A stretch of DNA of 35,204 nt, taken from NCBI GenBank assembly GCA_019186965.1, contig JABARV010000019.1:1-35204 (forward strand), read 5' to 3'. Position 1 is the stretch's first letter. Every line of letters begins with the position of its first letter. Origin of the DNA: Turneriella sp. (GTDB lineage Bacteria > Spirochaetota > Leptospiria > Turneriellales > Turneriellaceae). Shown here piece by piece: positions 24,632 to 32,830 of the stretch. The notes beneath the pieces are model-generated. The model was not told where the DNA came from, made no database searches, and was given only the letters and a program-made list of their open reading frames with translations. Both the position numbers and the translations under genes were made by a program.

Positions 24632-26311
24632 ATGACAGCTCCTGTTGTTAGTACAACTGCGCTCTGGGGAATTGCAATCCAAATTAGCGCAGAAGCAAAA
24701 TTCCCAAGCATCCTTATCCGCGAAATTTACCGGCGCTTGGCGTCGCAAGAAGACAAATGGGGATTTAGCATCGAATCAATTATGCCCGACATTTTTCCGG
24801 GAGAAAATTTATCCGAAGAGGCGATTGATAGCGCGTATAAATATTTAATCCGCATTACATACACAAAAAGTAAAGCAGAGCTCAAGAAAACTCTTGCGGC
24901 GTTGCTTAAGGGCGTGTCGGGAATTACCAAAATAGGTTTAGGCGAAATTTTACAAAAAAGTCCCGATGTAACTTCAAGCTCTGGTAGCGAGAGAAACGAA
25001 AGTGAAACAGGGATAGCAGAATTTTCCTCCGTACAGCGGCGGCAAGGTTCAATGCGCGTCGACCTTGCTAAAATTGAAGATTTAGTAAATTTAATAGGCG
25101 AACTTATTATAAACAAAAACCAAGTCGACGCTTTGTCGAATAGCATCGTCGGTTGGGTAGAGAAAGCACAACTGCAAAGCCAAGACAAATCGCAGCTTTC
25201 CGATTTTCAATCGGCGAAAAGCCAATTGAGTTATGTAACGGGTAAGCTGCGCGACTTGGCGCTGGGAATCCGCATGGTTCCCATTGGGCAGGCCCTAAAA
25301 AAATACCCCGCAGCGGTGCGCGAAATGGCGCGTAAGCAACAAAAAGAAATTCGCGTAATACTCGAAGGCGAAGAAACAGAACTGGATAAAGCAATCCTCG
25401 AAGAAATTGCCGATCCTCTTTTGCACATGATACGCAACTCGGTCGACCACGGCATAGAGTCGCCCAACGTACGCGAAAAAAATGGAAAGGCAAGGGAGGG
25501 AACTCTCCTTATACGCGCCGAACACGAAGGCGACCGTATTGCAATTTTTGTCGAAGACGACGGCGCAGGGCTTAACACGGGAAAAATTTTGCAAAAGGCT
25601 GTGCAAAAAGGAATCGTATCGGGAAAAAACAAAGACCTTCTTAGCGAACGCGAAATTTTCCATCTTATTTTTGCGCCGGGGTTTAGCACCGCCGACAAAG
25701 TATCGGAGCTTTCAGGGCGTGGCGTCGGTATGGATGTGGTCAAAAATAATATACAGCGTTTAAACGGCACCGTCGATGTCGAATCGGCAGAAGGCGTGGG
25801 TACGCGAATTACGTTAAAGTTGCCCCTTACGCTTTCTATTCTTGAGGGGCTTCTTTTAGAAGACGCCGAGCAAAGGTATGCAATCCCTCTTATCGCAATT
25901 GAAAAAGCATACCAAGTAGATCCTGTGGATTTAAAGCGCGTGGGTCGCTATTGGCTCATCGAAAAAAATGGCGTTACGCTTCCCGTTTTTCGTATTGCCG
26001 AACTTTTCCATAACGATACACAGATGGCGGGGACGTACTACCTCATCGAAGCGTCTGCCTCTGGCGGCAAGTTTGGCCTTATGGTACAGAAAATTCTTGG
26101 CCGCCAAGAAATTGTATTAAAACCTTTGGGCGACTACTTGGGAAAAGTAAAAGGAATTAGCGGAACAACAATTTTAGGGGATGGGCACGTCGCTCTTATT
26201 TTAGACACCAAGACCATCGCCGATTCAGTCGCGAACATTTTACACACGCCGCAAGCGGAAGGTGTGCTTAATAAAGAAGAAAAAGAAAATCTCCAAGAGG
26301 CGGATGTATGA
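24632..26311 (+). CDS. cheA: CheA histidine kinase lacking the P1 domain (P2-P3-P4-P5)
   Basis: A 559-residue kinase that begins directly with a P2-like response-regulator-binding domain (about 10-105; 'LWGIAIQISAEAKFPSILIR', ending 'LLKGVSGITKIGLGEIL'). It continues with a Ser/Glu linker, P3 dimerisation helices (142-215; 'VDLAKIEDLVNLIGELIINK'), the P4 ATPase (216-400) and P5 (~402-540). ATP-site motifs are intact: N-box 'HMIRNSVDHGIESP' (N269), 'DDGAGLN' (309-315) and 'GRGVGMDVV' (362-370). No phospho-accepting histidine domain is present. A strong ribosome-binding site fixes the start, so the loss is not a wrong start call; only 41 bases separate it from cheW. The missing P1 is supplied by the next gene, which overlaps it by 4 bp. 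It must phosphorylate that protein in trans. Confidence 0.93.
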   Translation: MTAPVVSTTALWGIAIQISAEAKFPSILIREIYRRLASQEDKWGFSIESIMPDIFPGENLSEEAIDSAYKYLIRITYTKSKAELKKTLAALLKGVSGITKIGLGEILQKSPDVTSSSGSERNESETGIAEFSSVQRRQGSMRVDLAKIEDLVNLIGELIINKNQVDALSNSIVGWVEKAQLQSQDKSQLSDFQSAKSQLSYVTGKLRDLALGIRMVPIGQALKKYPAAVREMARKQQKEIRVILEGEETELDKAILEEIADPLLHMIRNSVDHGIESPNVREKNGKAREGTLLIRAEHEGDRIAIFVEDDGAGLNTGKILQKAVQKGIVSGKNKDLLSEREIFHLIFAPGFSTADKVSELSGRGVGMDVVKNNIQRLNGTVDVESAEGVGTRITLKLPLTLSILEGLLLEDAEQRYAIPLIAIEKAYQVDPVDLKRVGRYWLIEKNGVTLPVFRIAELFHNDTQMAGTYYLIEASASGGKFGLMVQKILGRQEIVLKPLGDYLGKVKGISGTTILGDGHVALILDTKTIADSVANILHTPQAEGVLNKEEKENLQEADV

Positions 26312-27261
26312 GTGCACGCATAGACACAGCAACGCTAGACGCGGAATTGTTGAAAGAATTTTTCGTCGGTTGCGAAGAGCACCTTTCGGAAGCGGAAAAT
26401 GCGTTTATCGATTTAGAAAAACACCCGCAAGATATGGGGCTCATCAACGATATTTTTCGCCACTTCCATTCGGTAAAAGGCGACGCAGCGGCTTTGGGGT
26501 TTGACGCAGTGCGTATCCTTGCGCACGAACTTGAAACGATACTCGACAAGTTGCGCGAGCACACGCTTTCTGTAGCGCCAACGCTTTTAGATTTGCTCCT
26601 CGAAGGGCTCTCCCTCCTCCGGGCGCAAGTAAAGGCAATACAAGATAACGCAAACCTTCCCGACACTTCTGGAATTATTGTACGACTAAAAACGTACAGC
26701 CCCGAAGAAGAAGAAACCTACACAGGTACAGAAGAAAAAGAGGGTATGTACAATGTAAGTACAGCCGAGCTTACGCTTGCAGAAAGCGGCGCGGCGTTAC
26801 TCAACGAAGAAAAAACGTACACTGTTTTTCGTACCGGAAAATTGTGGTGCGCCCTTGATGTTACACAAAGCAATGAAATTATCGCGCCGCCGCACATAAC
26901 GCGTGTACCCAACGTCGAAAAATTTATCGAGGGGGTCATCAATCTGCGTGGCAGCATTGTTCCAATTATCCATTTAGGGCGCCGCTTGGGTATCGACGCC
27001 GATTTAGGCGCGGATGCAAAAATTTTACTTCTTATTATCGACGAAATGCGCTTGGGGCTTTTGGTGAGCGAAGTTGCGGGAGTGCGTACATGGACAAAAA
27101 GCCGCGTGCTTAAACCCGAAAGCGTTTCCTTTGACCTTAAAAAAACTTTTGTCACAGGTGTAGTAACCGAGATGAGCCGCATCGTGTTACTTTTAAACGT
27201 CCTTGAAATTATTCGCCGCAATGGCAATTTAAAACAACAAAATAAGCAGGGGGCTTTATGA
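26308..27261 (+). CDS. CheA P1 (Hpt) domain fused to a CheW domain
   Basis: A 317-residue protein with an Hpt domain at 10-120 and a CheW/P5-like domain at about 155-305, joined by an acidic linker ('[17 protein letters not shown]'). The Hpt motif '[16 protein letters not shown]' (50-65) contains the phosphorylatable H54 and K57-G58. The CheW part includes '[18 protein letters not shown]' and '[18 protein letters not shown]'. There are no P3 or P4 domains, so it cannot phosphorylate itself. It would receive phosphate from the CheA encoded just upstream and pass it to CheY or CheB, while its CheW domain places it inside the receptor array. The Rhodobacter sphaeroides CheA3/CheA4 pair (P1-P5 plus a P1-less kinase) is the nearest known logic. 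Its stop overlaps the receptor's ATG (ATGA). Confidence 0.9.
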   Translation: MSARIDTATLDAELLKEFFVGCEEHLSEAENAFIDLEKHPQDMGLINDIFRHFHSVKGDAAALGFDAVRILAHELETILDKLREHTLSVAPTLLDLLLEGLSLLRAQVKAIQDNANLPDTSGIIVRLKTYSPEEEETYTGTEEKEGMYNVSTAELTLAESGAALLNEEKTYTVFRTGKLWCALDVTQSNEIIAPPHITRVPNVEKFIEGVINLRGSIVPIIHLGRRLGIDADLGADAKILLLIIDEMRLGLLVSEVAGVRTWTKSRVLKPESVSFDLKKTFVTGVVTEMSRIVLLLNVLEIIRRNGNLKQQNKQGAL

Positions 27262-28877
27262 AACTGGGAATTCGTGGAAAACTAACATTAGGGTTTAGCA
27301 TCGTTACGGTGATGCTGCTTATAGTCGGGTTTTTAGGGTTAAGGGCGCTAACAAAATCAAATGACGCTCTGGTTGAAGTTTCTGAAAAAACGATGAAAAA
27401 AGTAACATTGTTAGGTGAAGCTCGTGCTGCCTATTTAAATATTGTACGGGCGGAGAAAAATATTATACTTGAGAATCTACGTTCACGGCAACAAGAACAA
27501 ATCAAAACGGCTAAAGAACTTCGTGCACGTTTTGTGCAGCGTTTGGAAACAGTCATTCCTATTTTAATCGTTGAAAAAAGTAAAGAGCAATTACAACAAG
27601 CATTACAAATTGCTAAGGAACACGAAACTATTTTTAACCAGATTACCCTTTTAAGTGCCGCAGGTGCTAAGGCGCAAGCTATTGAATTGAGTGATCATAA
27701 AGCACGAGAAAATGTTACAAATATCATTGCTTTGATTGAAGAGGTCATCGCAACGCAAAATAGGCTTTCAGAGGCTAGCCGTATTGAAAATGGTAAATCG
27801 TATAGTATCACCCTAATCACGAATATCGTCATCATTGTCATTGCGGTTGCGCTTGCGTTTGGTTTTGCCTTCTTTATTATCCGCAACGTCCTCAACGGCA
27901 TGAATAACGCGCTCAATTCGGTGGCGACAGTGGCGGCGGGCACCGAGCAGGTGTCGAGCGCAGCGCAGCAAATATCGCAGGGCGCATCGGAGCAGTCGGC
28001 GGCGATTGAGCAAATTTCTTCGTCGCTCGAAGAGATGCTCGCGACGATTAAACAAAATAGTGATAGCGCAAACCAAACCGAAAAAATTGCTCTCAAAGCC
28101 GCCGATAGCGCCCGTGAAGGCGGTACCGCCGTTACGCAAGCGGTGAAAGCGATGGGCGACATCGCCGAGCGCATCGGCATCATCCAAGAAATTGCAGGCC
28201 AAACGAGCCTTTTGGCGCTTAACGCGTCGATTGAAGCGGCGCGCGCGGGCAACCACGGTAAAGGCTTTGCCGTCGTCGCGGCAGAGGTGCAAAAGCTCGC
28301 CGAAAAAAGCCAAGCGGCAGCGGCGGAAATCAGCACACTTTCCGAGTCGAGCGTTTCTGTTGCTAAAACAGCGGGCGATTTGATTACAAAACTCATCCCC
28401 GATATTCAAAAAACGGCCGAGCTCGTTTCTGAAATCAATTCGGCGAGCGCAGAGCAAACCAACGGCGCGAACCAAATTTCGTCGGCGGTGGAACAGTTCG
28501 GTTCGGTGATTCAAGAAAACGCTTCGTCGTCGGAAGAATTGGCGTCGACCTCTGAGGAACTCACCGCGCAGGCCGATCATTTGCGCGACATCGTCACTGA
28601 GATTATTACAGGAAAAGTTGACCAAACACACGGAAACGAAGAAAACGGGACACGGAGTAAAAAAGTTCAGGATACGAAAAAAAGTCTTCGTTCGTTGAGC
28701 CATGTTTTAAACAGCGAAAAACAGGCCCTAAATAAATCAAGTTTGCGAACACCCAAACATATAACTAATGGAGTTTCGGCACAACCAAAAATGGATAACC
28801 ATAAAGATGGTTTTGAATACGAAATGTCGAACGCAAAAGACGATACCGATCATGAGTTTCAAAGGATAGGTAAATAA
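27258..28877 (+). CDS. Methyl-accepting chemotaxis protein without a HAMP domain
   Basis: A 539-residue receptor: TM1 (about 10-28), a helical periplasmic sensor resembling the four-helix-bundle MCP type (~30-182), TM2 (~184-207) and a cytoplasmic signalling hairpin with tip '[38 protein letters not shown]'. TM2 runs almost straight into '[19 protein letters not shown]', leaving no room for HAMP. From ~27890 to ~28610 the DNA is distinctly GC-richer than on either side, starting exactly after TM2. The C-terminal ~80 residues are a polar AT-rich tail with no NWETF-type CheR-binding pentapeptide. It is inside the operon, so it is probably the principal or cognate receptor for this array. Confidence 0.92.
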   Translation: MKLGIRGKLTLGFSIVTVMLLIVGFLGLRALTKSNDALVEVSEKTMKKVTLLGEARAAYLNIVRAEKNIILENLRSRQQEQIKTAKELRARFVQRLETVIPILIVEKSKEQLQQALQIAKEHETIFNQITLLSAAGAKAQAIELSDHKARENVTNIIALIEEVIATQNRLSEASRIENGKSYSITLITNIVIIVIAVALAFGFAFFIIRNVLNGMNNALNSVATVAAGTEQVSSAAQQISQGASEQSAAIEQISSSLEEMLATIKQNSDSANQTEKIALKAADSAREGGTAVTQAVKAMGDIAERIGIIQEIAGQTSLLALNASIEAARAGNHGKGFAVVAAEVQKLAEKSQAAAAEISTLSESSVSVAKTAGDLITKLIPDIQKTAELVSEINSASAEQTNGANQISSAVEQFGSVIQENASSSEELASTSEELTAQADHLRDIVTEIITGKVDQTHGNEENGTRSKKVQDTKKSLRSLSHVLNSEKQALNKSSLRTPKHITNGVSAQPKMDNHKDGFEYEMSNAKDDTDHEFQRIGK

Positions 28878-28878
28878 A

Positions 28879-29733
28879 ATGGTAGGGCTTGCTTTTAAAA
28901 CACCATCGCTTTCAGATGCAGTGTGGGCTAAACTTTCTCCTGTTATTGAAAGCGAGGTAGGCATCCAAATGCCTATTGATAAAAAGGCATTACTGCAAAA
29001 TCGATTACTCAAAAGATTACGTATTTTAGGATTAGAAACCTTTGAAGAATACTGCGACTATCTTTTTAGTAAAGATGGACAAGAACATGAGATGACAGCG
29101 TTTCTTAACGAGATTACTACAAACAAAACCTATTTTTTTAGGGAGTTTCGCCATTTTGAAGTTTTGAACGATAGAATTATTCCAGAATTTCTTGCCACAC
29201 AAAAAAATACAATAAAGCCGTTTCGTATTTGGAGCGCAGCGGCTTCAACCGGCGAAGAGGTCTACTCGATAGCTTGTATCATTGAAGAGTATATGCGTAC
29301 GGAGAATGTGGTAATCCCGTACGAGATTTTAGGTTCGGATCTTTCAACGCGAGTACTCTGGCATGCGTACGACGCGATTTATGACGAAGAACAAGTACGT
29401 ATGATTTCCCCCGATTTGAAACGGCGGTATTTTCTAGAGAGGAAAAATTCAACAATCCCAGAACTCCGTGTTTCTCCCGAAGTGCGTGCACATGTAAAAT
29501 TTTGTAAAATTAATTTAATGAGTGAAAAGTATCCACACATTGAAAAGTTTGATGTGGTGTTTTGCCGTAACGTACTTATCTATTTCTCACGTCCCGATAT
29601 CCATAAAATTATGAAACGGATGCTTGAACATTTAAAAGACGGGGGATACCTAATTACAGGCCATGCGGATGCAATTCCTGTACCAGAGTTGAAGCTTAAG
29701 CGTATAGAACCCAGTATTTACGCCAAAGTGTAG
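28879..29733 (+). CDS. cheR: Chemoreceptor methyltransferase CheR
   Basis: A 284-residue SAM-dependent methyltransferase that methylates receptor glutamates. The N-terminal helical domain (~10-85) ends in 'FLNEITTNKTYFFREFRHFE'. The SAM-binding region has 'IWSAAASTGEEVYSIACI', 'ILGSDLSTRVL' and 'FDVVFCRNVLIYFSRPDI', then 'HLKDGGYLITGHADAIP'. The beta-subdomain used by some CheRs to grip a receptor pentapeptide looks reduced, consistent with the receptor lacking that pentapeptide. It starts one base after the receptor stop and ends one base before cheB. Confidence 0.94.
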   Translation: MVGLAFKTPSLSDAVWAKLSPVIESEVGIQMPIDKKALLQNRLLKRLRILGLETFEEYCDYLFSKDGQEHEMTAFLNEITTNKTYFFREFRHFEVLNDRIIPEFLATQKNTIKPFRIWSAAASTGEEVYSIACIIEEYMRTENVVIPYEILGSDLSTRVLWHAYDAIYDEEQVRMISPDLKRRYFLERKNSTIPELRVSPEVRAHVKFCKINLMSEKYPHIEKFDVVFCRNVLIYFSRPDIHKIMKRMLEHLKDGGYLITGHADAIPVPELKLKRIEPSIYAKV

Positions 29734-29734
29734 T

Positions 29735-30820
29735 ATGGATAAAAAGCGTATCACGGTAATGGTTGTAGACGACTCTGCGCTAATACGCAGTGCTCTTAAA
29801 AAAATTATTTCTGAAGATGCGGACTTAGAGGTAATAGGAGCGTTTAGCGATCCTTTTTTAGCGGCAAATGCGTTAAAAACACAATTACCCAGCGTAATGA
29901 TTTTAGATGTCGAGATGCCGGGAATGGACGGCCTGACTTTTTTAAATAAAATAATGACGCAGCGGCCCATCCCAATTATTATTTGTTCAAGCCTTGTAAG
30001 CGAAGGCTCTGACACGCTTGCAAAAGCGTTGAGCTTTGGCGCCGTCGAAGTTATACAAAAGCCTAAAATTGGAACACAAAAGTTTTTTGAAGAATCTAAA
30101 ATTCGAATTACCGACGCTATTAAGGCAGCGTCGCAAGCAAAGTTATCTAACCTAAAATATATACGCAAATCGAGCGAACGGTTTGTTCCCCCACCACGCC
30201 TAAGCGCAGATGCGGTGCTTCCAGTTTCTTCACACATACTTAAAGAAACAACAGAAAAAATTATTGCCGTGGGAGCTTCGACAGGCGGCACAGAGGCGCT
30301 CCGCATTTTTATCGAGCAGCTACCTATAGATGTCCCTGGGGTTGTGGTTGTGCAGCACATGCCCGAAAAATTCACACGTTCTTTCGCGGATCGTTTAAAC
30401 GAACTTAGCGCGGTTACAGTAAAAGAAGCAGAATCCAACGATACCGTGCTTCGTGGCCAAGTGCTGATTGCCCCCGGAAACAAGCATACTATCCTTAAAC
30501 GCAGTGGGCACCGCTATTACGTCGACGTTATTGATGGAGATTTGGTAAATCGCCACCGCCCTTCGGTGGATGTACTTTTCCGTTCGGTGGCAAACAGTGC
30601 GGGCAAAAACGCCGTGGGCGTAATTATGACGGGCATGGGAGACGACGGCGCACGAGGGCTTCTCGAAATGAAAAAAAATGGCGCGTACACAATTGCACAA
30701 GACGAAGAAAGCTGCGTGGTGTACGGCATGCCCAAGGAAGCGGTTAAAATGGGGGCGGTCGATAAAATACTTCCTTTAGAGAATATCGCAAACGAGGTAT
30801 TGAAAAAAACAGCGGCTTAG
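29735..30820 (+). CDS. cheB: Chemoreceptor methylesterase/response regulator CheB
   Basis: A 361-residue CheB with an N-terminal receiver (1-~120; D12, D13, phospho-acceptor D58 in 'MILDVEMPGMDGL', K109) and a C-terminal methylesterase (~173-358). The triad is Ser182 in 'GASTGG', His208 in 'VVQHMP' and Asp304 in 'MGDDGA'. It removes receptor methyl esters or deamidates glutamines when phosphorylated by the kinase system. Its phosphodonor here should be H54 of the P1-CheW protein rather than CheA itself. Translationally linked to cheR; a 40-base gap with a fresh ribosome-binding site precedes cheY. Confidence 0.95.
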   Translation: MDKKRITVMVVDDSALIRSALKKIISEDADLEVIGAFSDPFLAANALKTQLPSVMILDVEMPGMDGLTFLNKIMTQRPIPIIICSSLVSEGSDTLAKALSFGAVEVIQKPKIGTQKFFEESKIRITDAIKAASQAKLSNLKYIRKSSERFVPPPRLSADAVLPVSSHILKETTEKIIAVGASTGGTEALRIFIEQLPIDVPGVVVVQHMPEKFTRSFADRLNELSAVTVKEAESNDTVLRGQVLIAPGNKHTILKRSGHRYYVDVIDGDLVNRHRPSVDVLFRSVANSAGKNAVGVIMTGMGDDGARGLLEMKKNGAYTIAQDEESCVVYGMPKEAVKMGAVDKILPLENIANEVLKKTAA

Positions 30821-30860
30821 TATTATTTAGAAATATAAGTTAAATATTTTGGAGGACAAA

Positions 30861-31238
30861 ATGGAAACGAAGAAAAGAGCGATGATTGTGGATGATTCTC
30901 GGTTAACACAAAAACAATTGGCGCAAATACTAACAGATTGCGGGATTGACGTTACCGATATTGCATCGAATGGACTCGAAGCGGTAGACAAAGTGAAAGC
31001 GAAGCAGGGTGCGTTCGATATAATAACCCTCGACATTACTATGCCGCAACTCGACGGGGTATCTGCGCTTAAACAAATTATGGCAATAGATTCTAACGCA
31101 TGCGTACTCATGGTGAGCGCAATTGGCAAAGAAAACGTGATTAAAGCTTGCATGGCACAGGGCGCGCGCAATTTTATTGTAAAGCCTTTCCACGCTGAAA
31201 AAGTTAAAGAAATTGTCCGTGCTACTGTAGCAGCGTAA
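30861..31238 (+). CDS. cheY: Chemotaxis response regulator CheY
   Basis: A 126-residue single receiver domain. Acidic pair D11-D12 ('IVDDSR'), phospho-acceptor D58 in 'ITLDITMPQLDG', the switch Ser in 'VSAIGKENV' (Ser instead of Thr) and Lys in 'FIVKPFH' are all in place. CheY-P would bind the flagellar switch. The start is the ATG after GGAGGA; an upstream in-frame TTG (30849) lies within this ribosome-binding sequence. Last gene of the operon; its phosphatase CheX is encoded first. Confidence 0.95.
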   Translation: METKKRAMIVDDSRLTQKQLAQILTDCGIDVTDIASNGLEAVDKVKAKQGAFDIITLDITMPQLDGVSALKQIMAIDSNACVLMVSAIGKENVIKACMAQGARNFIVKPFHAEKVKEIVRATVAA

Positions 31239-31313
31239 GGAAGCGGTCTGTATCCGTACCTTTTGGGTATATCGAAGCAAGCGGATAGTTGGCTTTCTTA
31301 CTAAAGGAGAAAG

Positions 31314-32750
31314 ATGAAAAAGCTATTACCATTATTCTTTGTTCCGGTGCTTTTTTTGTGTTCGGTGGCTATAGGCGCTGCACCACGTAAAGGGCCGTTA
31401 AAACCAGTGGCGGTCGATGCCCCACCTACAAAGGGAGCAACTCCAGAAGCTGTACAGCCTGCGGAAAGTATACAGATAGAAAAAAAAGAAAATTGGTACG
31501 ATTCATTTAAATTGTCTGGAATGATTCGCGTACGCCCTGAATCCAAACAAAACTTTGGATTTGACGATACACAAAAATACGACTTTGTGGGGCAAAAAAC
31601 ATGGCTTACTGCAGAAAAAACATTTTCAGATAAAAGCAAAGCCGTGGTGACGCTACAAGACGTGCGTATATGGGGAGGGCAAAACCCCACCAATACTGAC
31701 ACAGGGACAGAGCTCCAAGCAGTTGATGTGCGTGAAGCGTACCTACTCCTCAAAAACTTTTTTTTCACTCCGTTTGATTTACAAGTAGGGCGGCAAAAGA
31801 TTGCTTACGGCGACGAAGTTTTGGTTGGTTATTCCGATTGGGGAAACACAGGACGTTCTTTCGATGGAATCCGTTTTATTTTAGATTCCCAATCGAATAA
31901 TTTACAAATATTTTCAACTTTTCTTAAAGGTGGGCGCTCGAACGACCCAAGTAATCCTAACGCTGCTTTTACAAATCCAGGCCCTAACTCAGGCCCGGGC
32001 GTTAAAATGAACATGTACTTTAGCGGTATTTACGATGCATGGAAAATCCATCCCATGTTCATGCTCGACACATACTTTTTTGCACGTAACCAAGACAACG
32101 GTATTACAGCAAACCAACTTTATACGGGGGGATTTCGTATTTCAAACCGTACCGAAAAAGGTAACGCAAACCCCAAAGATGCTGTACTTGATTACTCCAT
32201 CAACACCGCATACCAAGGCGGGTATAACGCAGGTAAAAAAATTGAAGCGTACGCAGTGGTGGGCTTCTTGGGCGTGATTTTTAACGCAGGCGCAAAAATG
32301 CGCGTGGGTGGCCAAGGCGCGTACTCGAGTGGCGGTGACAACAGCGGTTCAACGTACCACACATTTGACCCTCTTTACTCAACCGCACACATGACGTACG
32401 GGCAAGCAGACATGGTAAGCCTCCGTAACCTAACCGGCTTTGGAGCTGACTATACAGTATGGTTTACGCCAAATTTAAATTTACGTTTGGACTACTGGTA
32501 TGCAATGCGGACAAGTACCGACGACGGATGGTATGCTGTTTCGGGGGTACAAAGCGCAACGCCTGTTTCTGCGTTTAACGGACAGGCCCAACTGTACCAC
32601 GAAGTTGACGTACGGTTAGATTACAAAGCGCGTGACTTTTTGCTTTTTCAAGCAGGGTATGCGTACGCGCTGCGCGGCAAAGCGCTTAAAGACGCAAATA
32701 AAAACGCTGATTACCAATATGCGTATTTGATGTCGACAGTGCTTTTTTAA
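31314..32750 (+). CDS. Outer-membrane porin of the alginate-export type
   Basis: A 478-residue exported protein: signal peptide 1-22 ('LPLFFVPVLFLCSVAIGAA'), a Pro-rich linker, then a beta-barrel with alternating strands ending in the aromatic C-terminus 'STVLF' typical of barrels inserted by Bam. 'LQVGRQKIAYGDEVLVG' and 'NTGRSFDGIRF' (about 160-190) match the alginate-export/AlgE-like family signature, which in other bacteria covers many general or sugar-related porins. The true substrate is unknown; no polysaccharide genes are nearby. AAGGAG precedes the start. It is 75 bases after cheY and may have its own promoter. A barrel like this implies a Gram-negative-type outer membrane. Confidence 0.8.
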   Translation: MKKLLPLFFVPVLFLCSVAIGAAPRKGPLKPVAVDAPPTKGATPEAVQPAESIQIEKKENWYDSFKLSGMIRVRPESKQNFGFDDTQKYDFVGQKTWLTAEKTFSDKSKAVVTLQDVRIWGGQNPTNTDTGTELQAVDVREAYLLLKNFFFTPFDLQVGRQKIAYGDEVLVGYSDWGNTGRSFDGIRFILDSQSNNLQIFSTFLKGGRSNDPSNPNAAFTNPGPNSGPGVKMNMYFSGIYDAWKIHPMFMLDTYFFARNQDNGITANQLYTGGFRISNRTEKGNANPKDAVLDYSINTAYQGGYNAGKKIEAYAVVGFLGVIFNAGAKMRVGGQGAYSSGGDNSGSTYHTFDPLYSTAHMTYGQADMVSLRNLTGFGADYTVWFTPNLNLRLDYWYAMRTSTDDGWYAVSGVQSATPVSAFNGQAQLYHEVDVRLDYKARDFLLFQAGYAYALRGKALKDANKNADYQYAYLMSTVLF

Positions 32751-32830
32751 ATCTAAGAGTTTTTTTAGATAACGCCGACACTCCAGCATTTAATCTTTGA
32801 CGGTGTGTCTTTGTACTCCTTGACGGAAGT

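Noticed and set aside
24632-24700. Missing P1 domain explained by a mis-called CheA start or a frameshift
   Set aside because: A strong GAGGAGGTG site fixes the start, the gap to cheW is only 41 bases, and an intact P1 is present in the next gene instead.
27813-28703. Long minus-strand open frame (296 codons) inside the chemoreceptor gene
   Set aside because: It is Arg-rich and low-complexity, mirrors the GC-rich codons of the signalling domain, and has no ribosome-binding site or domain. It is a shadow of the real gene.
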